Positions 7,907 to 17,214 of a DNA stretch of 32,885 nt are shown here, piece after piece. The notes below the pieces were generated by a model. It worked only from the letters and a program-made list of their open reading frames with translations, ran no database searches and was not told where the DNA came from. Source of the stretch: Chloroflexota bacterium (lineage in GTDB: Bacteria; Chloroflexota; Dehalococcoidia; Dehalococcoidales; RBG-16-60-22). A program made the position numbers and the translations under genes. The stretch covers positions 1 through 32,885 of the forward strand of contig JAHJTL010000078.1 of NCBI GenBank assembly GCA_018829775.1, read 5' to 3'. Position 1 is the stretch's first letter; the number at the start of each line of letters is the position of its first letter.

Positions 7907-9013
7907 TCAGTCCTGCCACAGACACTTTGGGGTTACCTTATAGTATCCATTCTGGCAGGGCGCGCCCTCGGTCAGGTAAAAGGCCCTCGCCGTCAGGTCC
8001 ATTATGGCAGAAGATAGCGTGGCCAGATGCCGCGGCTCCTCTTCTCTATTATCAACATGTCGGCAGATGGAATTGGGATAGCTGAAGTGGTCGCGGAACA
8101 CGCGCTGAAAGCTGCCAACATCGATATTGCCACACTCCTCTTCGATAAGGTGCCGTGCCCTATGAGCACGAAACAGAGTATCGGGAGCGATTGCCTTGAA
8201 GATGTCGACCATATCGGGGCGATTAATAAGGGCGATAAAATGATTGCTGTGTGTGAGGATGCCGCCATCCGGATGCAGGAAGCCGACGTCTAACGGCGAT
8301 ACCTCCAGGTCTATCGCCTCACCATCGCGGTGGACAATGAGGAAATTAAATGATACCGTCACTTTGGCATTCAAAACGGCCTTTATCGCCCGGCTGAGGC
8401 TGTCGGCATTGAGGACACTGCGCGCCACCACAAACAGCGGTGTGGTCGCTTCAAATTTATCCCGACTTGATACCAGGGCATTAATACAAATCCCTAATCC
8501 GGCTGAATTCATGCTCTTATGGACAAGCACTCCAGCTTCAGTATGGGTTACGATGTTTGGCTTTCCATCCTGCTCTATTTCCAGGATAACGCTCAGTCCC
8601 TGGAACCTCTCCTTGTAGTCCCAGTTCTGCCCCAGAATGGTGTGGCCGTTTTTGGTCACCGCGGGCATGGCGGCTATCGCGGTGCAGCCACCGCCTGCTC
8701 CCACCACCGCGCTCTGGGCGAATGTCATCTCGTACCGGGCGTTCAGCGCCACTATTTCTTCAACGGACAGGTCTGCTCCCTGGGCAATTCCCTGTATTTC
8801 CTCCAGTATCTCGGCGTCATATTCGCCAATAACAGGGACCAGACTGGAACAATGCTTCAGCACTTCAGGGCGCCTGGCACCCCATAGCGAACCCCACAGG
8901 TCAAAGTACAGCTCCAGATTTTTCCGTATCAGGCCTTTCACCTGAGAACCGTACTGCTTACCCCGTTCAAAGGGTTTCCCTTTTACTGAAATAACCGGTA
9001 CTTGTGGTTTCAT
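7907..9013 (-). CDS. C45-type Ntn hydrolase (acyl-CoA:6-aminopenicillanate acyltransferase-like)
   Basis: This 368-residue protein belongs to the acyltransferase/peptidase C45 family. The N-terminal helical part (EILEEIQGIAQGADLSVEEIVALNARYE, given by its position near residues 67-95) precedes GGGCTAIA. In this family, cleavage between the Gly and Cys (here G109 and C110) exposes the catalytic N-terminal cysteine. GQNWD (128-132) follows, supplying the usual Asn and Asp. Members hydrolyse or exchange amide bonds of acyl side chains; the physiological substrate is unknown. There is no signal peptide. AAGGAGG lies 5 nt before the ATG, so the start is secure. The gene stands alone, converging with the carboxyltransferase gene 28 nt away. 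Confidence 0.85.
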   Translation of the reverse strand: MKPQVPVISVKGKPFERGKQYGSQVKGLIRKNLELYFDLWGSLWGARRPEVLKHCSSLVPVIGEYDAEILEEIQGIAQGADLSVEEIVALNARYEMTFAQSAVVGAGGGCTAIAAMPAVTKNGHTILGQNWDYKERFQGLSVILEIEQDGKPNIVTHTEAGVLVHKSMNSAGLGICINALVSSRDKFEATTPLFVVARSVLNADSLSRAIKAVLNAKVTVSFNFLIVHRDGEAIDLEVSPLDVGFLHPDGGILTHSNHFIALINRPDMVDIFKAIAPDTLFRAHRARHLIEEECGNIDVGSFQRVFRDHFSYPNSICRHVDNREEEPRHLATLSSAIMDLTARAFYLTEGAPCQNGYYKVTPKCLWQD

Positions 9014-9060
9014 TAAAGCCTCCTTCTGGCCAGCGACCTCAGTAAAGTCGCACTATTACC

Positions 9061-9090
9061 AGTCTAATTTTATCAGTACAAATCCGTCAA
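9061..9090 (-). promoter_or_regulatory. Promoter candidate for the C45 hydrolase
   Basis: On the minus strand, TTGACG (9085-9090) and TAGACT (9061-9066) are 18 nt apart. The predicted start is near 9054, about 40 nt upstream of the gene. Confidence 0.5.
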
Positions 9091-9172
9091 GCGAAACGTT
9101 CAAGGGCTATTTTCTTCTTGCCTGTTCGGTGTATAATGGGGCAACAGGATAGTGACAAGTGAGGTCGTAGCG

Positions 9173-9649
9173 ATGCTGAAAAAGGTTATCATCGCCGTCA
9201 TTTTGCTTACCCTTCTCATTCCCTTTTCCGGCTGTGAGGAAATATCCGATTTAACTCAGGGAGTCTCCACATCCACATCACAGGCCAATCTTAAAATAGA
9301 GAAGTCAGTTGAGCTTGGCTCCGCCTGGCAGATGAAGCAGATAAGTTTCAGGGTGGACGCCGGACAGAAAGTGGAAATACTGCTCAAGCTTGCTGATGGT
9401 GATAAAGCGGACGGTTTTTTCTATCTGGAACGGGGCGATACCGTCGATTTCCGCATCACCGGTAAGTCGCAGTTGTATCGCTCTGCAGAGGGCGATAGAT
9501 TTTCCTTCAGCGCCAGTCAAGCGCAGGGCGATACCTATACTTTGCTGTTCCGCAACACCGCTGATGAGGATGAAGGCCAGTTGATTACCGTTTTCCTGGA
9601 GGTTATTTATCCACTCAAGGGTGAAATCTACGTGCCGGTGGAGGATTAA
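9173..9649 (+). CDS. Small lipoprotein with a predicted beta-sandwich (GOLD-like) domain
   Basis: This 158-residue protein has a lysine-containing N-terminus, a hydrophobic core and a lipobox ending PFSGC, with C21 as the lipidated residue. It should be exported and membrane-anchored. The mature part alternates beta-like stretches. The pattern of a ligand-exposed region (VDAGQKVEILLKL), FYLERGD and FSFSASQAQGDTYTLLFRN resembles GOLD/emp24-type sandwiches, but I do not recognise a named family. The ATG at 9173 is preferred over an upstream GTG because GAGG is 8 nt before it and the signal sequence then starts correctly. A perfect TATAAT (9132-9137) lies upstream but lacks a good -35. Confidence 0.7.
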   Translation: MLKKVIIAVILLTLLIPFSGCEEISDLTQGVSTSTSQANLKIEKSVELGSAWQMKQISFRVDAGQKVEILLKLADGDKADGFFYLERGDTVDFRITGKSQLYRSAEGDRFSFSASQAQGDTYTLLFRNTADEDEGQLITVFLEVIYPLKGEIYVPVED

Positions 9650-9706
9650 TTTTTTAAAGCATCATGCGCTTCACAACTGGAAATGCATGACTGGAGTTGA
9701 GCAGCT

Positions 9707-10234
9707 ATGGAATGGCAGGCATTACTTATTGATGGCTACGGCAGGATTCTGGAAGTGTTGGAGAGGGCGTTGCGGGGAATGACCCCTGAGAACCTGGGCC
9801 AGCAGCCCAAACCCGACTGCAACAGCATGGGCTGGCTTGCCTGGCATCTGACCCGGGTGCAGGACGGCCATATTGCCGACCTGATGGAAGAGGCGCAGCT
9901 CTGGATAAGCGAAGGATGGCATGCCAGGTTCAATCGACCACCCGAGCCTGGGGACGTCGGTTTCGGGCACAGCCCGGAACAGGTGGCAGCTTTCAAGTCA
10001 CCCGATGCTAAGATATTGCTGGATTACCACCGTGCCGTGCTGGAGCGGACCAAACGCTACATCCATTCGCTTTCGGCAGGCGACCTTGACCGGGAACTCG
10101 ACGAGCCATGGTATCAGCCGCTTCCCACGATAGGTGTACGCCTTATCAGCGTTCTCGCCGATAACCTTCAGCACGCTGGCCAGATAGCTTATGTTCGAGG
10201 CCTCCTGAAAGGAAAGGGCTGGCTGGGATATTAG
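9707..10234 (+). CDS. DinB-family (DinB_2) four-helix protein
   Basis: This 175-residue, mostly helical protein belongs to the DinB/YfiT superfamily of putative metal-dependent hydrolases or thiol transferases. The characteristic residues are H47 in LAWHLTRVQD and H156 in the C-terminal NLQHAGQIAYVRG helix. The usual third ligand is not certain by eye. Family members bind Zn or Ni and some use mycothiol or bacillithiol, but most have no assigned reaction. GGAG lies upstream of the ATG at a workable distance. It follows the lipoprotein gene by 57 nt and might share its transcript. Confidence 0.82.
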   Translation: MEWQALLIDGYGRILEVLERALRGMTPENLGQQPKPDCNSMGWLAWHLTRVQDGHIADLMEEAQLWISEGWHARFNRPPEPGDVGFGHSPEQVAAFKSPDAKILLDYHRAVLERTKRYIHSLSAGDLDRELDEPWYQPLPTIGVRLISVLADNLQHAGQIAYVRGLLKGKGWLGY

Positions 10235-10287
10235 ACAACCGCCTTCACAAGATGCTGTACTTTTGTTAAAGTTTTCTATTGTACGAA

Positions 10288-13200
10288 ATGAAATATTCAC
10301 TGGGAATAGATGTCGGCTCGGTTAACGTCAAACTCTGCCTTATCGATGACGGTAACCGCATCGTTCAGCTTGACAGCGAAAAAATAGCCACCAATCCCAA
10401 GGCAGCCATCAACGCGCTGCTTTCAAGGCTCGGGCAGGTGGTGCCGCTGGACGGTATTGGCAGCGCTGGCGTTTCCGGTTCAGGTAGAGGTGCTATCCCG
10501 GCAGAATTCAACTGGACGGAATACAGCAGCTCGCTGGCAATCGCATCCGGGCTGCTCAATTTATACCCCGAGACAAAGACCATAATCCAGATTGGCGGTC
10601 AAACTTCCCTGGTCATCGTCCTGGAAGACGGGTTGAAAAAACCGTGGAAGGTCACCTCAAACCCGCTCTGCGCTGCAGGAACGGGGAGATTTCTTGAGCA
10701 GCAGGCATACCGCCTCGGCATAAGCCTTGAGGATTTCTCCCGCCTCGCCCTCAAATGCCGGGACAAGCCGCCACGAATCGCCGCACGATGCAGCGTTTTT
10801 GCCAAAAGCGACCTCATCCACCTGCAGCAGAAGGGTGTTTCCATGGAGGCAATGCTCTATGCCCTCTGCGAGAGCATTGCCCGGATGGTCGCTTCCCTGA
10901 AGAAAGGTACTTTTGAAGAGCCAATTTGTTTCATAGGCGGCGTCGCGGCCAATAGCGCCATCGTCAGGGCACTCAACGAGGTGCTCTCAGCGAGAAATGG
11001 TCATGAGGTACAGGTCATTGTGCCGGAGGATTACCGGTATGTTGAAGCTCTCGGCACAGCTTTGCTTTCAAAGGAAAAAAGTTCCAGGGTCTGCCTGCTC
11101 CCCGAATCCGATGTGCGCCAGGACTATTTCGAAATGCCCCGACTTGAGAAAGTGTCTCTTCCAGGGAACGGGGCAAGCCTGAAAATCACCGAGCCCTGCC
11201 TCGGTTACCTCGGCGTCGATGTCGGCTCCACGAGCACCAAGGCAGTTATTATCGACAAGTCAGGCACTGAGATGCTGGCCAAAAACTACCTCATGACCGC
11301 CGGCCGTCCCATTGATGCGGTGAAGCAGGTGTTCAGTAACCTGCTTCTGGATGGTGCCGCCAAGGTCAGAATTGCCGGCGTGGGAGTTACCGGCTCAGGC
11401 AGGTATTTGGTCGGCAGTTTCATCGGGGCCGACCTCATCAAGAACGAAATCACCGCGCAGACAAGGGCTGCCGTTGAGATAGACCCGGAGGCCGACATCA
11501 TCGAGATTGGCGGGCAGGATTCAAAGCTCGTCATCAAACGTAATGGCGTGGTTGTTGACTACCAGATGAACAAGGCATGCGCCGCCGGCACCGGGAGCTT
11601 CATCGACGAGCTGGCCGAAATGCTCGGCATCTCCGTGCACAATGGCGAGTTCGCCAACCTGTCCTTCAACGCCCCGCATACCATTGACCTGGGGACAAGG
11701 TGTGCCGCTTTCATGGGACAGGCCGTCGCCTCTACCCAGCAGGAAGGGGTGCCCCTTGAAGTAATCACCGCCAGCCTGGCCAATTCCATCGCCAAGAACT
11801 ACCTTTCCAAAGTGGTGGGCCATCGTAAACTCGGGGATAAGGTTATCCTTACCGGCGCCGTCTTTTATAACCAGGCGGTGGTATCTGCCTTCCAGCAGCA
11901 GCTTGAGGATAAAACGCTGACCGTGGCCGAGCACCGCGAAGTGAGCGGTGCCATTGGCGCCGCCCTGCTCGCCAGGGAGTCAATGAATGGCCAGAAATCA
12001 GCATTCAAGGGATTCGGGCGGGTCGTAAAGAGCGAGTGTACACTTTCCACCTTCCTCTGCCAGGGATGCGATAACAACTGCACCATCACCCGAATGCATC
12101 TTCCCGGTGAGAAAGCTACCTTCTACGGCAGCCGCTGCGACCGCTATGACAGCACCATCAGCCAGGGTCGTCAGAAGACGTTCTTTGACGAGCGTGAGAA
12201 ATTGCTCTTCCGCGATTATAAGGAAGGCGCAGGCTCCGGTCCCATCGTGGGCATCCCACGCGCCCTTCTGGCGTATGATTATGCACCACTGCTCATCGGT
12301 TTCCTGAATGCGCTTGATGCCCGGGTTGTTATGTCAACCCAGACGACCAAGGAAATCACAGAGCAGTCCGTTGAGCTAAGCTATACTGACAGCTGTTTCC
12401 CGCTTAAATTACTCCATGGACACATCGCTGCCATAGAGGACAAGGTTGATTACATTCTCTACCCCTGCTTCCTGCGTCTGGGCGATAAAGAAGGTGCCGA
12501 GAACCAGAAGTACGCCTGTCCGCTCATCCAGGCATCGCCGTTCATCGTGCGCCACGTGCTCAACCTCGGCGAACGCCTGCTGACACCGATTATCGATTTC
12601 AGCCAGGGCGACGAGGAGACGGTGAAGAATCTTATCGATGTGGCAGCGAAGCTGGGTTTCAGCCGTAAAAAGGGCCAGGAAGCCGCCCTTGCCGGCATTG
12701 AAGCGCAGGGTAAGTTCAAAAGCGATTGCCTGTCACTGGGTAAGAAATTATTGCAACAACTACGCAACAGCCGCCAGCTCGGCGTGGTGCTTTTCTCCCG
12801 TTCCTACATGTCGCAGGACTCGGGTGCCAACCTGGGGATAGCCGAAAAGCTGGCCCAGCTTGGCGTGGTGCCGATACCGCTGGATTTCCTGCCGCTGGAA
12901 TCCGTCGACCCCAAGGAATACTCGGACCGCCCCTACTGGCACTACGAGAGCAAGTTCATCGCCGGCGGCGCCATGACGGTCGAAGACCCCCAACTCTACG
13001 GTCTGGCCCTCACCAACTTTGGCTGCGGCCCCAACTCCTTTATGCTCAAGATGCTGGCCGACATCATGGGCGGAAAGCCGCTCGGCGAACTGGAAATCGA
13101 CGAGCATGCTGCCGAGGCGGGCATTGTTACCCGCCTTGAAGCATACGTGGATACGATAGCAAGCTATGCCCGGTCTACAAAGCACATTCCAGAGACAGGC

Positions 13201-14421
13201 AGGTACATTTACCGCGGTGCCTCCGCGATTATCAATCCGGAGAAGACGTTGCTTCTCCCCAGAATGTGCCCCCACGCCGATGTCATCGCGGAGGCCATCA
13301 ATGTTTGCGGGGCACGGGCAATGGTGCTCCCTGAATCCGACGAACGCACTCTTCTCCTCAGCAATCAGGTTACCTCGGGAACGGAATGCCTCCCCTACCG
13401 TGTCACATTGGGCGACTTTATGAAGTTCTGCTATGACTGCGGCGATAATCTCAAGAATTACGAGGGCTTTATGGCCGGTGCATATGGGCCATGTCGGCTC
13501 GGTAAATATGTCGTCGAGCAGGGCCGGATATTGAAAGAATTCGGTTTTGACCTGCCGATGATAACCTCGGTTTCCAATAATGCCTACCGTGACCTGAACC
13601 TTGCACCTGGCTTTACCCGCCTTGCCTGGAACGGAATTGTGGCTGTGGACGGGCTACAAAGACTCCTCTGGCGTACCCGCCCCTATGAAAGAGAGAAAGG
13701 GTCAGCCGAAGTCTTGTTCGATGAATTTCTGAAACGGATTGCACAGCGAGTCCGCCGCAGGGAGCCGTTCTACGATGTCCTGCAGCAGGCAACCGCCGCC
13801 TTTAAGTCTATCATCGACCCGGACCTGCCGCCGCGTCCGCTCGTCGGCATAAACGGCGAGATATACCTGCGCTCCAACTGTTTCAGCAACCGCGACCTGG
13901 TTAAAGCGTGTGAAGAGGCCGGTCTTGAAGTTATCGTTTCCCCCGTTGGCGAGTGGATGAAGTATACTGCCCACCGCAACCTCGAAGATGCGGTGAAAGA
14001 CCGGAATTTTAGAAAAGTAATCTCCAGCTACCTGAAGAAACTGGTTCAGGAACGCGATGAGCACAAGGTCTCCAGCCACTACCGCGAGCTACTCGATGGC
14101 AGAGAACCGTCTACAGCAGCCATGCTGGCCAAGTCTGACCTGTATCTATCGCCGCGTTGTGGCAGCGAGGCTGTCCTCAGCATCGGCAGCGGTGTGGAAT
14201 GGATGGAGTCGCCAGTATTCGCCGGGGTAATCTCGGTAATGCCCCACGGCTGTATGCCCGGCGGCATCGTGGCCGCTATGGCGGAGAAATTCTGCGCTGT
14301 TTACCAGAAACCCTGGATAAGCCTCACCTATGACGGTTTCCTTGAAACGAACAACGCCGCCAGAATCAGCAATTTTGCCGAGCAGCTCAGATTCTGCCGA
14401 CAGGAAGCCAAAACTATCTAG
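10288..14421 (+). CDS. Giant 2-hydroxyacyl-CoA dehydratase activase fusion (two BcrAD/BadFG domains + DUF2229 + HgdB-like part)
   Basis: This 1,377-residue protein joins several parts. Two ASKHA-fold activase domains lie at about residues 1-260 and 308-565, each with a GIDVGS phosphate loop. Each also carries both Fe-S cysteines of the family: CAAGTGRF with ARCSVF in the first, and CAAGTGSF with TRCAAF in the second. A cysteine cluster at about 590-625 (CQGCDNNC, SRCDRY) follows. Next comes a DUF2229 region (about 650-860) starting GIPRALLAYDYAPL, and finally a part resembling HgdB/BadDE-type subunits (about 990-1370, including MCPHAD, GTECLPYR and YGPCRLGKY). By family it uses ATP to inject a low-potential electron for radical dehydration or reduction of an acyl-CoA. 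The true client is not in the window. The ATG at 10288 is preferred over a TTG at 10279; no strong Shine-Dalgarno is visible for either. Confidence 0.88.
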   Translation: MKYSLGIDVGSVNVKLCLIDDGNRIVQLDSEKIATNPKAAINALLSRLGQVVPLDGIGSAGVSGSGRGAIPAEFNWTEYSSSLAIASGLLNLYPETKTIIQIGGQTSLVIVLEDGLKKPWKVTSNPLCAAGTGRFLEQQAYRLGISLEDFSRLALKCRDKPPRIAARCSVFAKSDLIHLQQKGVSMEAMLYALCESIARMVASLKKGTFEEPICFIGGVAANSAIVRALNEVLSARNGHEVQVIVPEDYRYVEALGTALLSKEKSSRVCLLPESDVRQDYFEMPRLEKVSLPGNGASLKITEPCLGYLGVDVGSTSTKAVIIDKSGTEMLAKNYLMTAGRPIDAVKQVFSNLLLDGAAKVRIAGVGVTGSGRYLVGSFIGADLIKNEITAQTRAAVEIDPEADIIEIGGQDSKLVIKRNGVVVDYQMNKACAAGTGSFIDELAEMLGISVHNGEFANLSFNAPHTIDLGTRCAAFMGQAVASTQQEGVPLEVITASLANSIAKNYLSKVVGHRKLGDKVILTGAVFYNQAVVSAFQQQLEDKTLTVAEHREVSGAIGAALLARESMNGQKSAFKGFGRVVKSECTLSTFLCQGCDNNCTITRMHLPGEKATFYGSRCDRYDSTISQGRQKTFFDEREKLLFRDYKEGAGSGPIVGIPRALLAYDYAPLLIGFLNALDARVVMSTQTTKEITEQSVELSYTDSCFPLKLLHGHIAAIEDKVDYILYPCFLRLGDKEGAENQKYACPLIQASPFIVRHVLNLGERLLTPIIDFSQGDEETVKNLIDVAAKLGFSRKKGQEAALAGIEAQGKFKSDCLSLGKKLLQQLRNSRQLGVVLFSRSYMSQDSGANLGIAEKLAQLGVVPIPLDFLPLESVDPKEYSDRPYWHYESKFIAGGAMTVEDPQLYGLALTNFGCGPNSFMLKMLADIMGGKPLGELEIDEHAAEAGIVTRLEAYVDTIASYARSTKHIPETGRYIYRGASAIINPEKTLLLPRMCPHADVIAEAINVCGARAMVLPESDERTLLLSNQVTSGTECLPYRVTLGDFMKFCYDCGDNLKNYEGFMAGAYGPCRLGKYVVEQGRILKEFGFDLPMITSVSNNAYRDLNLAPGFTRLAWNGIVAVDGLQRLLWRTRPYEREKGSAEVLFDEFLKRIAQRVRRREPFYDVLQQATAAFKSIIDPDLPPRPLVGINGEIYLRSNCFSNRDLVKACEEAGLEVIVSPVGEWMKYTAHRNLEDAVKDRNFRKVISSYLKKLVQERDEHKVSSHYRELLDGREPSTAAMLAKSDLYLSPRCGSEAVLSIGSGVEWMESPVFAGVISVMPHGCMPGGIVAAMAEKFCAVYQKPWISLTYDGFLETNNAARISNFAEQLRFCRQEAKTI

Positions 14422-14422
14422 T

Positions 14423-17137
14423 ATGAACGCGCAGTGGCATAACCTCTCCCCCAGTGAAGCTCTTGAGGCACTTGGTTCTCGACGTTCCGGACTCGATTTT
14501 ACCGAGGCCAGGTCCCGCCTGCTGCAGTATGGCCCTAATGAGCTGAAGGGCAAGAAGAAGACCCCGCCGGTAATAGTATTCCTGAGGCAGTTTCTCAGTC
14601 CTCTCATTTACGTTCTGATGGTCGCCGCCATCATTTCCCTCATCGTCGAGCATTTCATTGACGCCGGAGTTATTCTCGGCGTACTGGTGCTAAATGCCGC
14701 CATCGGCTTCATACAGGAGGCGCGCGCCGAAAAAGCAATGGAGGCGCTCATCCAGATGGCGGCGCCCAGGGCCCGCATCAGGCGTGATGGTAATATCAGG
14801 TTGATTTCCGCCCGAGAAGTTGTTCCCGGCGATATGGTGCTGCTGGAAACAGGCGACCGCGTCCCGGCCGACGCCAGACTCATTGAGGTATCCAATTTAA
14901 AGGTCAATGAAGCCATGCTCACCGGCGAATCCATGCCGGTAGATAAAAGCACCGATGCCATCCGCGAGGATGTACCCATGGCCGAGAGAAAGAACATGGT
15001 ACACATGGGCACCATCGTCAATTACGGTCGGGCCACGGCCATGGCCGTCAGAACCGGCATGGCAACTGATATCGGTCAGATCGCCACCGCCATCCAGGAA
15101 ATCAAGCCGGAGAAGACACCCCTCCAGAAAAACATAAGCAAGGTTAGTCGGTACATAGTTGTTCTCTTCCTCGGCATATGTGCCCTGCTGGTGGCGGTCG
15201 GTTTGCTCAAGGGACTGGACCGGCTGGAGATCTTCCTGCTGGCCGTGGCGGCAGCCGTTTCCGCCATACCGGAGGGCTTGCCCACCGTGGTGACCGTGGT
15301 GCTGGCGGTGGGCATGCGTATAATGGCCCGACGCAACGCCATCATCCGCAAACTGGTGGCCGTGGAGACTCTCGGCTCGGCCACCGTCATCTGCTCCGAT
15401 AAAACCGGAACACTGACGCTGAACGAGATGACCGTGCAACGTCTGTATGCGGACGGCCAGTGGATTGAAATAACCGGCGAAGGCTACATTCCACATGGGG
15501 AATTCCGCCGCGATGGGCAGCTGATTGACCCGCAAAACGAGCCTGTAATCAACTTAATACTGCGTATAGGCGCGCTCTGCAACGACTCCTTCCTGACCAG
15601 ACGGGATAATGATGAGTGCTGTGATATCTACGGCGACCCAACGGAGGGGGCATTGCTCGTTGCTGCGACCAAAGCGGGAATGAACAAGGAAAAACTGGAA
15701 AAAGCCTTCCCCCGCCTTGACGAAATCCCGTTTCAGAGTGAAAAGCAGTATATGGCCACTCTTCACCCGCGCGACGGTGGCCGGGTGGTCTATGTCAAGG
15801 GCTCGGTGGAAAAGATGCTGGCGCTCAGCAAGTATAGATTCAAAGGAGGCCAGGTTGTCCCCCTCACCGAAAAGGACGCCGATGTCATCATGCAGGCCAA
15901 TACGGATATGGCCAGTCAGGCGTTAAGGGTTATTGCCGCCGCCTATGTCGAACTCCCGAGCGAGCTGGAGGATTTAAAGGACGAAAATATCAGAGGCAAC
16001 CTGGTGTTTGTCGGCCTGGCGGGCATGGCTGACCTGCCTCGAGAGGAGGCAAAGGAAGCAGTACGGCTGTGCAAGCAGGCGGGCATCAGGGTGGTGATGA
16101 TAACCGGCGACCATAAAGTCACCGCGGAATCAATCGCCCGTCAACTGGAACTGCCGCCAGGGAAAACGGTGACCGGCCTGGAGCTCCACCAGATGAGTGA
16201 TGAAGAACTATATACCCAGGTGGAAGATGTTTCCGTTTTTGCCCGCATTGAGCCGCTGCACAAGCTCAGAATTGTAAACGCATTGAAGAGCCACGGCCAC
16301 GTGGTTGCCATGACCGGCGACGGCGTCAATGATGCGCCGGCGTTGAAAACAGCCAATATCGGCATTGCCATGGGCATCACCGGCACAGATGTTGCCAAGG
16401 AAAGCTCGGACATGATACTGGCCGATGACAATTTCGCATCGGTGGTCGCTGCAGTGGAGGAAGGTAGAGCCATTTTCAACCGGCTGCGCAACGTCCTCTT
16501 TTTCCTGCTGAGCACCAACCTGGGAGAGCTCCTCGCCCTTTCTCTGGCACTCCTTTTCGTGGGCAAGGCACCTCTCCTGGCGGTTCAGATTATCTGGGTG
16601 AACCTGGTCACGGATACCACGGCGGCGGTGCCCCTTGGACTGGAACCAAAGGTCGGTGATGAACTTAGACAGCCACCCCGCCATCCCGGAGTGGGGATAA
16701 TCTTCCCCGGTCTGCTCCTCCGCATCATCTTCATGGCTACATTCATGGGCGTGGGTGTATTTCTCGTTTTCCGCTGGGCGGAGCCCAGAATGAGCATAGA
16801 AGAAGCGCGCACCATTACCTTCTGCACCATAGTTGCTTTCGAGTGGTTCCGCGCCTTTAATGCGCGCTCCGATGTGTATACCATCTTCCGACTGGGCATC
16901 CTCCGCAACCGCTGGCTCCTCATGTCAATTGCCGGCGCCATAGTCCTCCAGTTAATCGTTGTCTACGCGCCATTCATGCAGGTAGCCTTCAGCACGGTAC
17001 CGCTGACTGCGGATAAATGGGGGATAGTGCTCCTCGCCGGAGGCTCCCTGTTTGTCATCGAGGAAACCAGGAAAACACTGTTCCCCGGGCTCTTCAGTCT
17101 GGGCAGGTGGCGTCCATTGAAAAAAGCTAACGCTTGA
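14423..17137 (+). CDS. P2-type cation-transporting ATPase (Ca2+ ATPase-like)
   Basis: This 904-residue integral membrane pump has an N-terminal cation ATPase domain and an actuator loop with T167-G168-E169-S170. The phosphorylated aspartate is D326 in SDKTGTLT, and the hinge motif TGDGVNDAP is present. Ten transmembrane helices are expected. Ca2+-ligand positions known from SERCA are kept: IPEGLP in helix 4, N and E in STNLGE of helix 5, and N, T and D in WVNLVTD of helix 6. Calcium export is therefore likely, though Mn2+ or Na+ cannot be excluded. The start ATG lies 1 nt after the stop of the activase gene, implying translational coupling. An upstream reading would overlap that gene, and MNAQWH fits the family N-terminus. 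No good Shine-Dalgarno is seen. Confidence 0.92.
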   Translation: MNAQWHNLSPSEALEALGSRRSGLDFTEARSRLLQYGPNELKGKKKTPPVIVFLRQFLSPLIYVLMVAAIISLIVEHFIDAGVILGVLVLNAAIGFIQEARAEKAMEALIQMAAPRARIRRDGNIRLISAREVVPGDMVLLETGDRVPADARLIEVSNLKVNEAMLTGESMPVDKSTDAIREDVPMAERKNMVHMGTIVNYGRATAMAVRTGMATDIGQIATAIQEIKPEKTPLQKNISKVSRYIVVLFLGICALLVAVGLLKGLDRLEIFLLAVAAAVSAIPEGLPTVVTVVLAVGMRIMARRNAIIRKLVAVETLGSATVICSDKTGTLTLNEMTVQRLYADGQWIEITGEGYIPHGEFRRDGQLIDPQNEPVINLILRIGALCNDSFLTRRDNDECCDIYGDPTEGALLVAATKAGMNKEKLEKAFPRLDEIPFQSEKQYMATLHPRDGGRVVYVKGSVEKMLALSKYRFKGGQVVPLTEKDADVIMQANTDMASQALRVIAAAYVELPSELEDLKDENIRGNLVFVGLAGMADLPREEAKEAVRLCKQAGIRVVMITGDHKVTAESIARQLELPPGKTVTGLELHQMSDEELYTQVEDVSVFARIEPLHKLRIVNALKSHGHVVAMTGDGVNDAPALKTANIGIAMGITGTDVAKESSDMILADDNFASVVAAVEEGRAIFNRLRNVLFFLLSTNLGELLALSLALLFVGKAPLLAVQIIWVNLVTDTTAAVPLGLEPKVGDELRQPPRHPGVGIIFPGLLLRIIFMATFMGVGVFLVFRWAEPRMSIEEARTITFCTIVAFEWFRAFNARSDVYTIFRLGILRNRWLLMSIAGAIVLQLIVVYAPFMQVAFSTVPLTADKWGIVLLAGGSLFVIEETRKTLFPGLFSLGRWRPLKKANA

Positions 17138-17214
17138 TGATAAACAGAACAGGGGGAGACCTGTCGCCAGTTCCTCGTCGAATTCCGGGCTGCTGAACCA
17201 GCAATCGTGGAAAT

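Noticed and set aside
9099-9137. Full promoter ahead of the lipoprotein gene, using TTCAAG as -35.
   Set aside because: The TATAAT is perfect, but the TTCAAG is 27 nt away and TTCTTG only 11 nt away, so no valid -35 is present.
14330-14422. Longer N-terminus of the P-type ATPase overlapping the activase gene.
   Set aside because: The extra 31 residues overlap a conserved coding end and do not resemble the family N-terminus, which starts well at MNAQWH.
17138-17214. Bidirectional terminator between the ATPase and galT genes.
   Set aside because: The only stem (ACAGG/CCTGT) is five pairs and lacks a T-tract on either strand.
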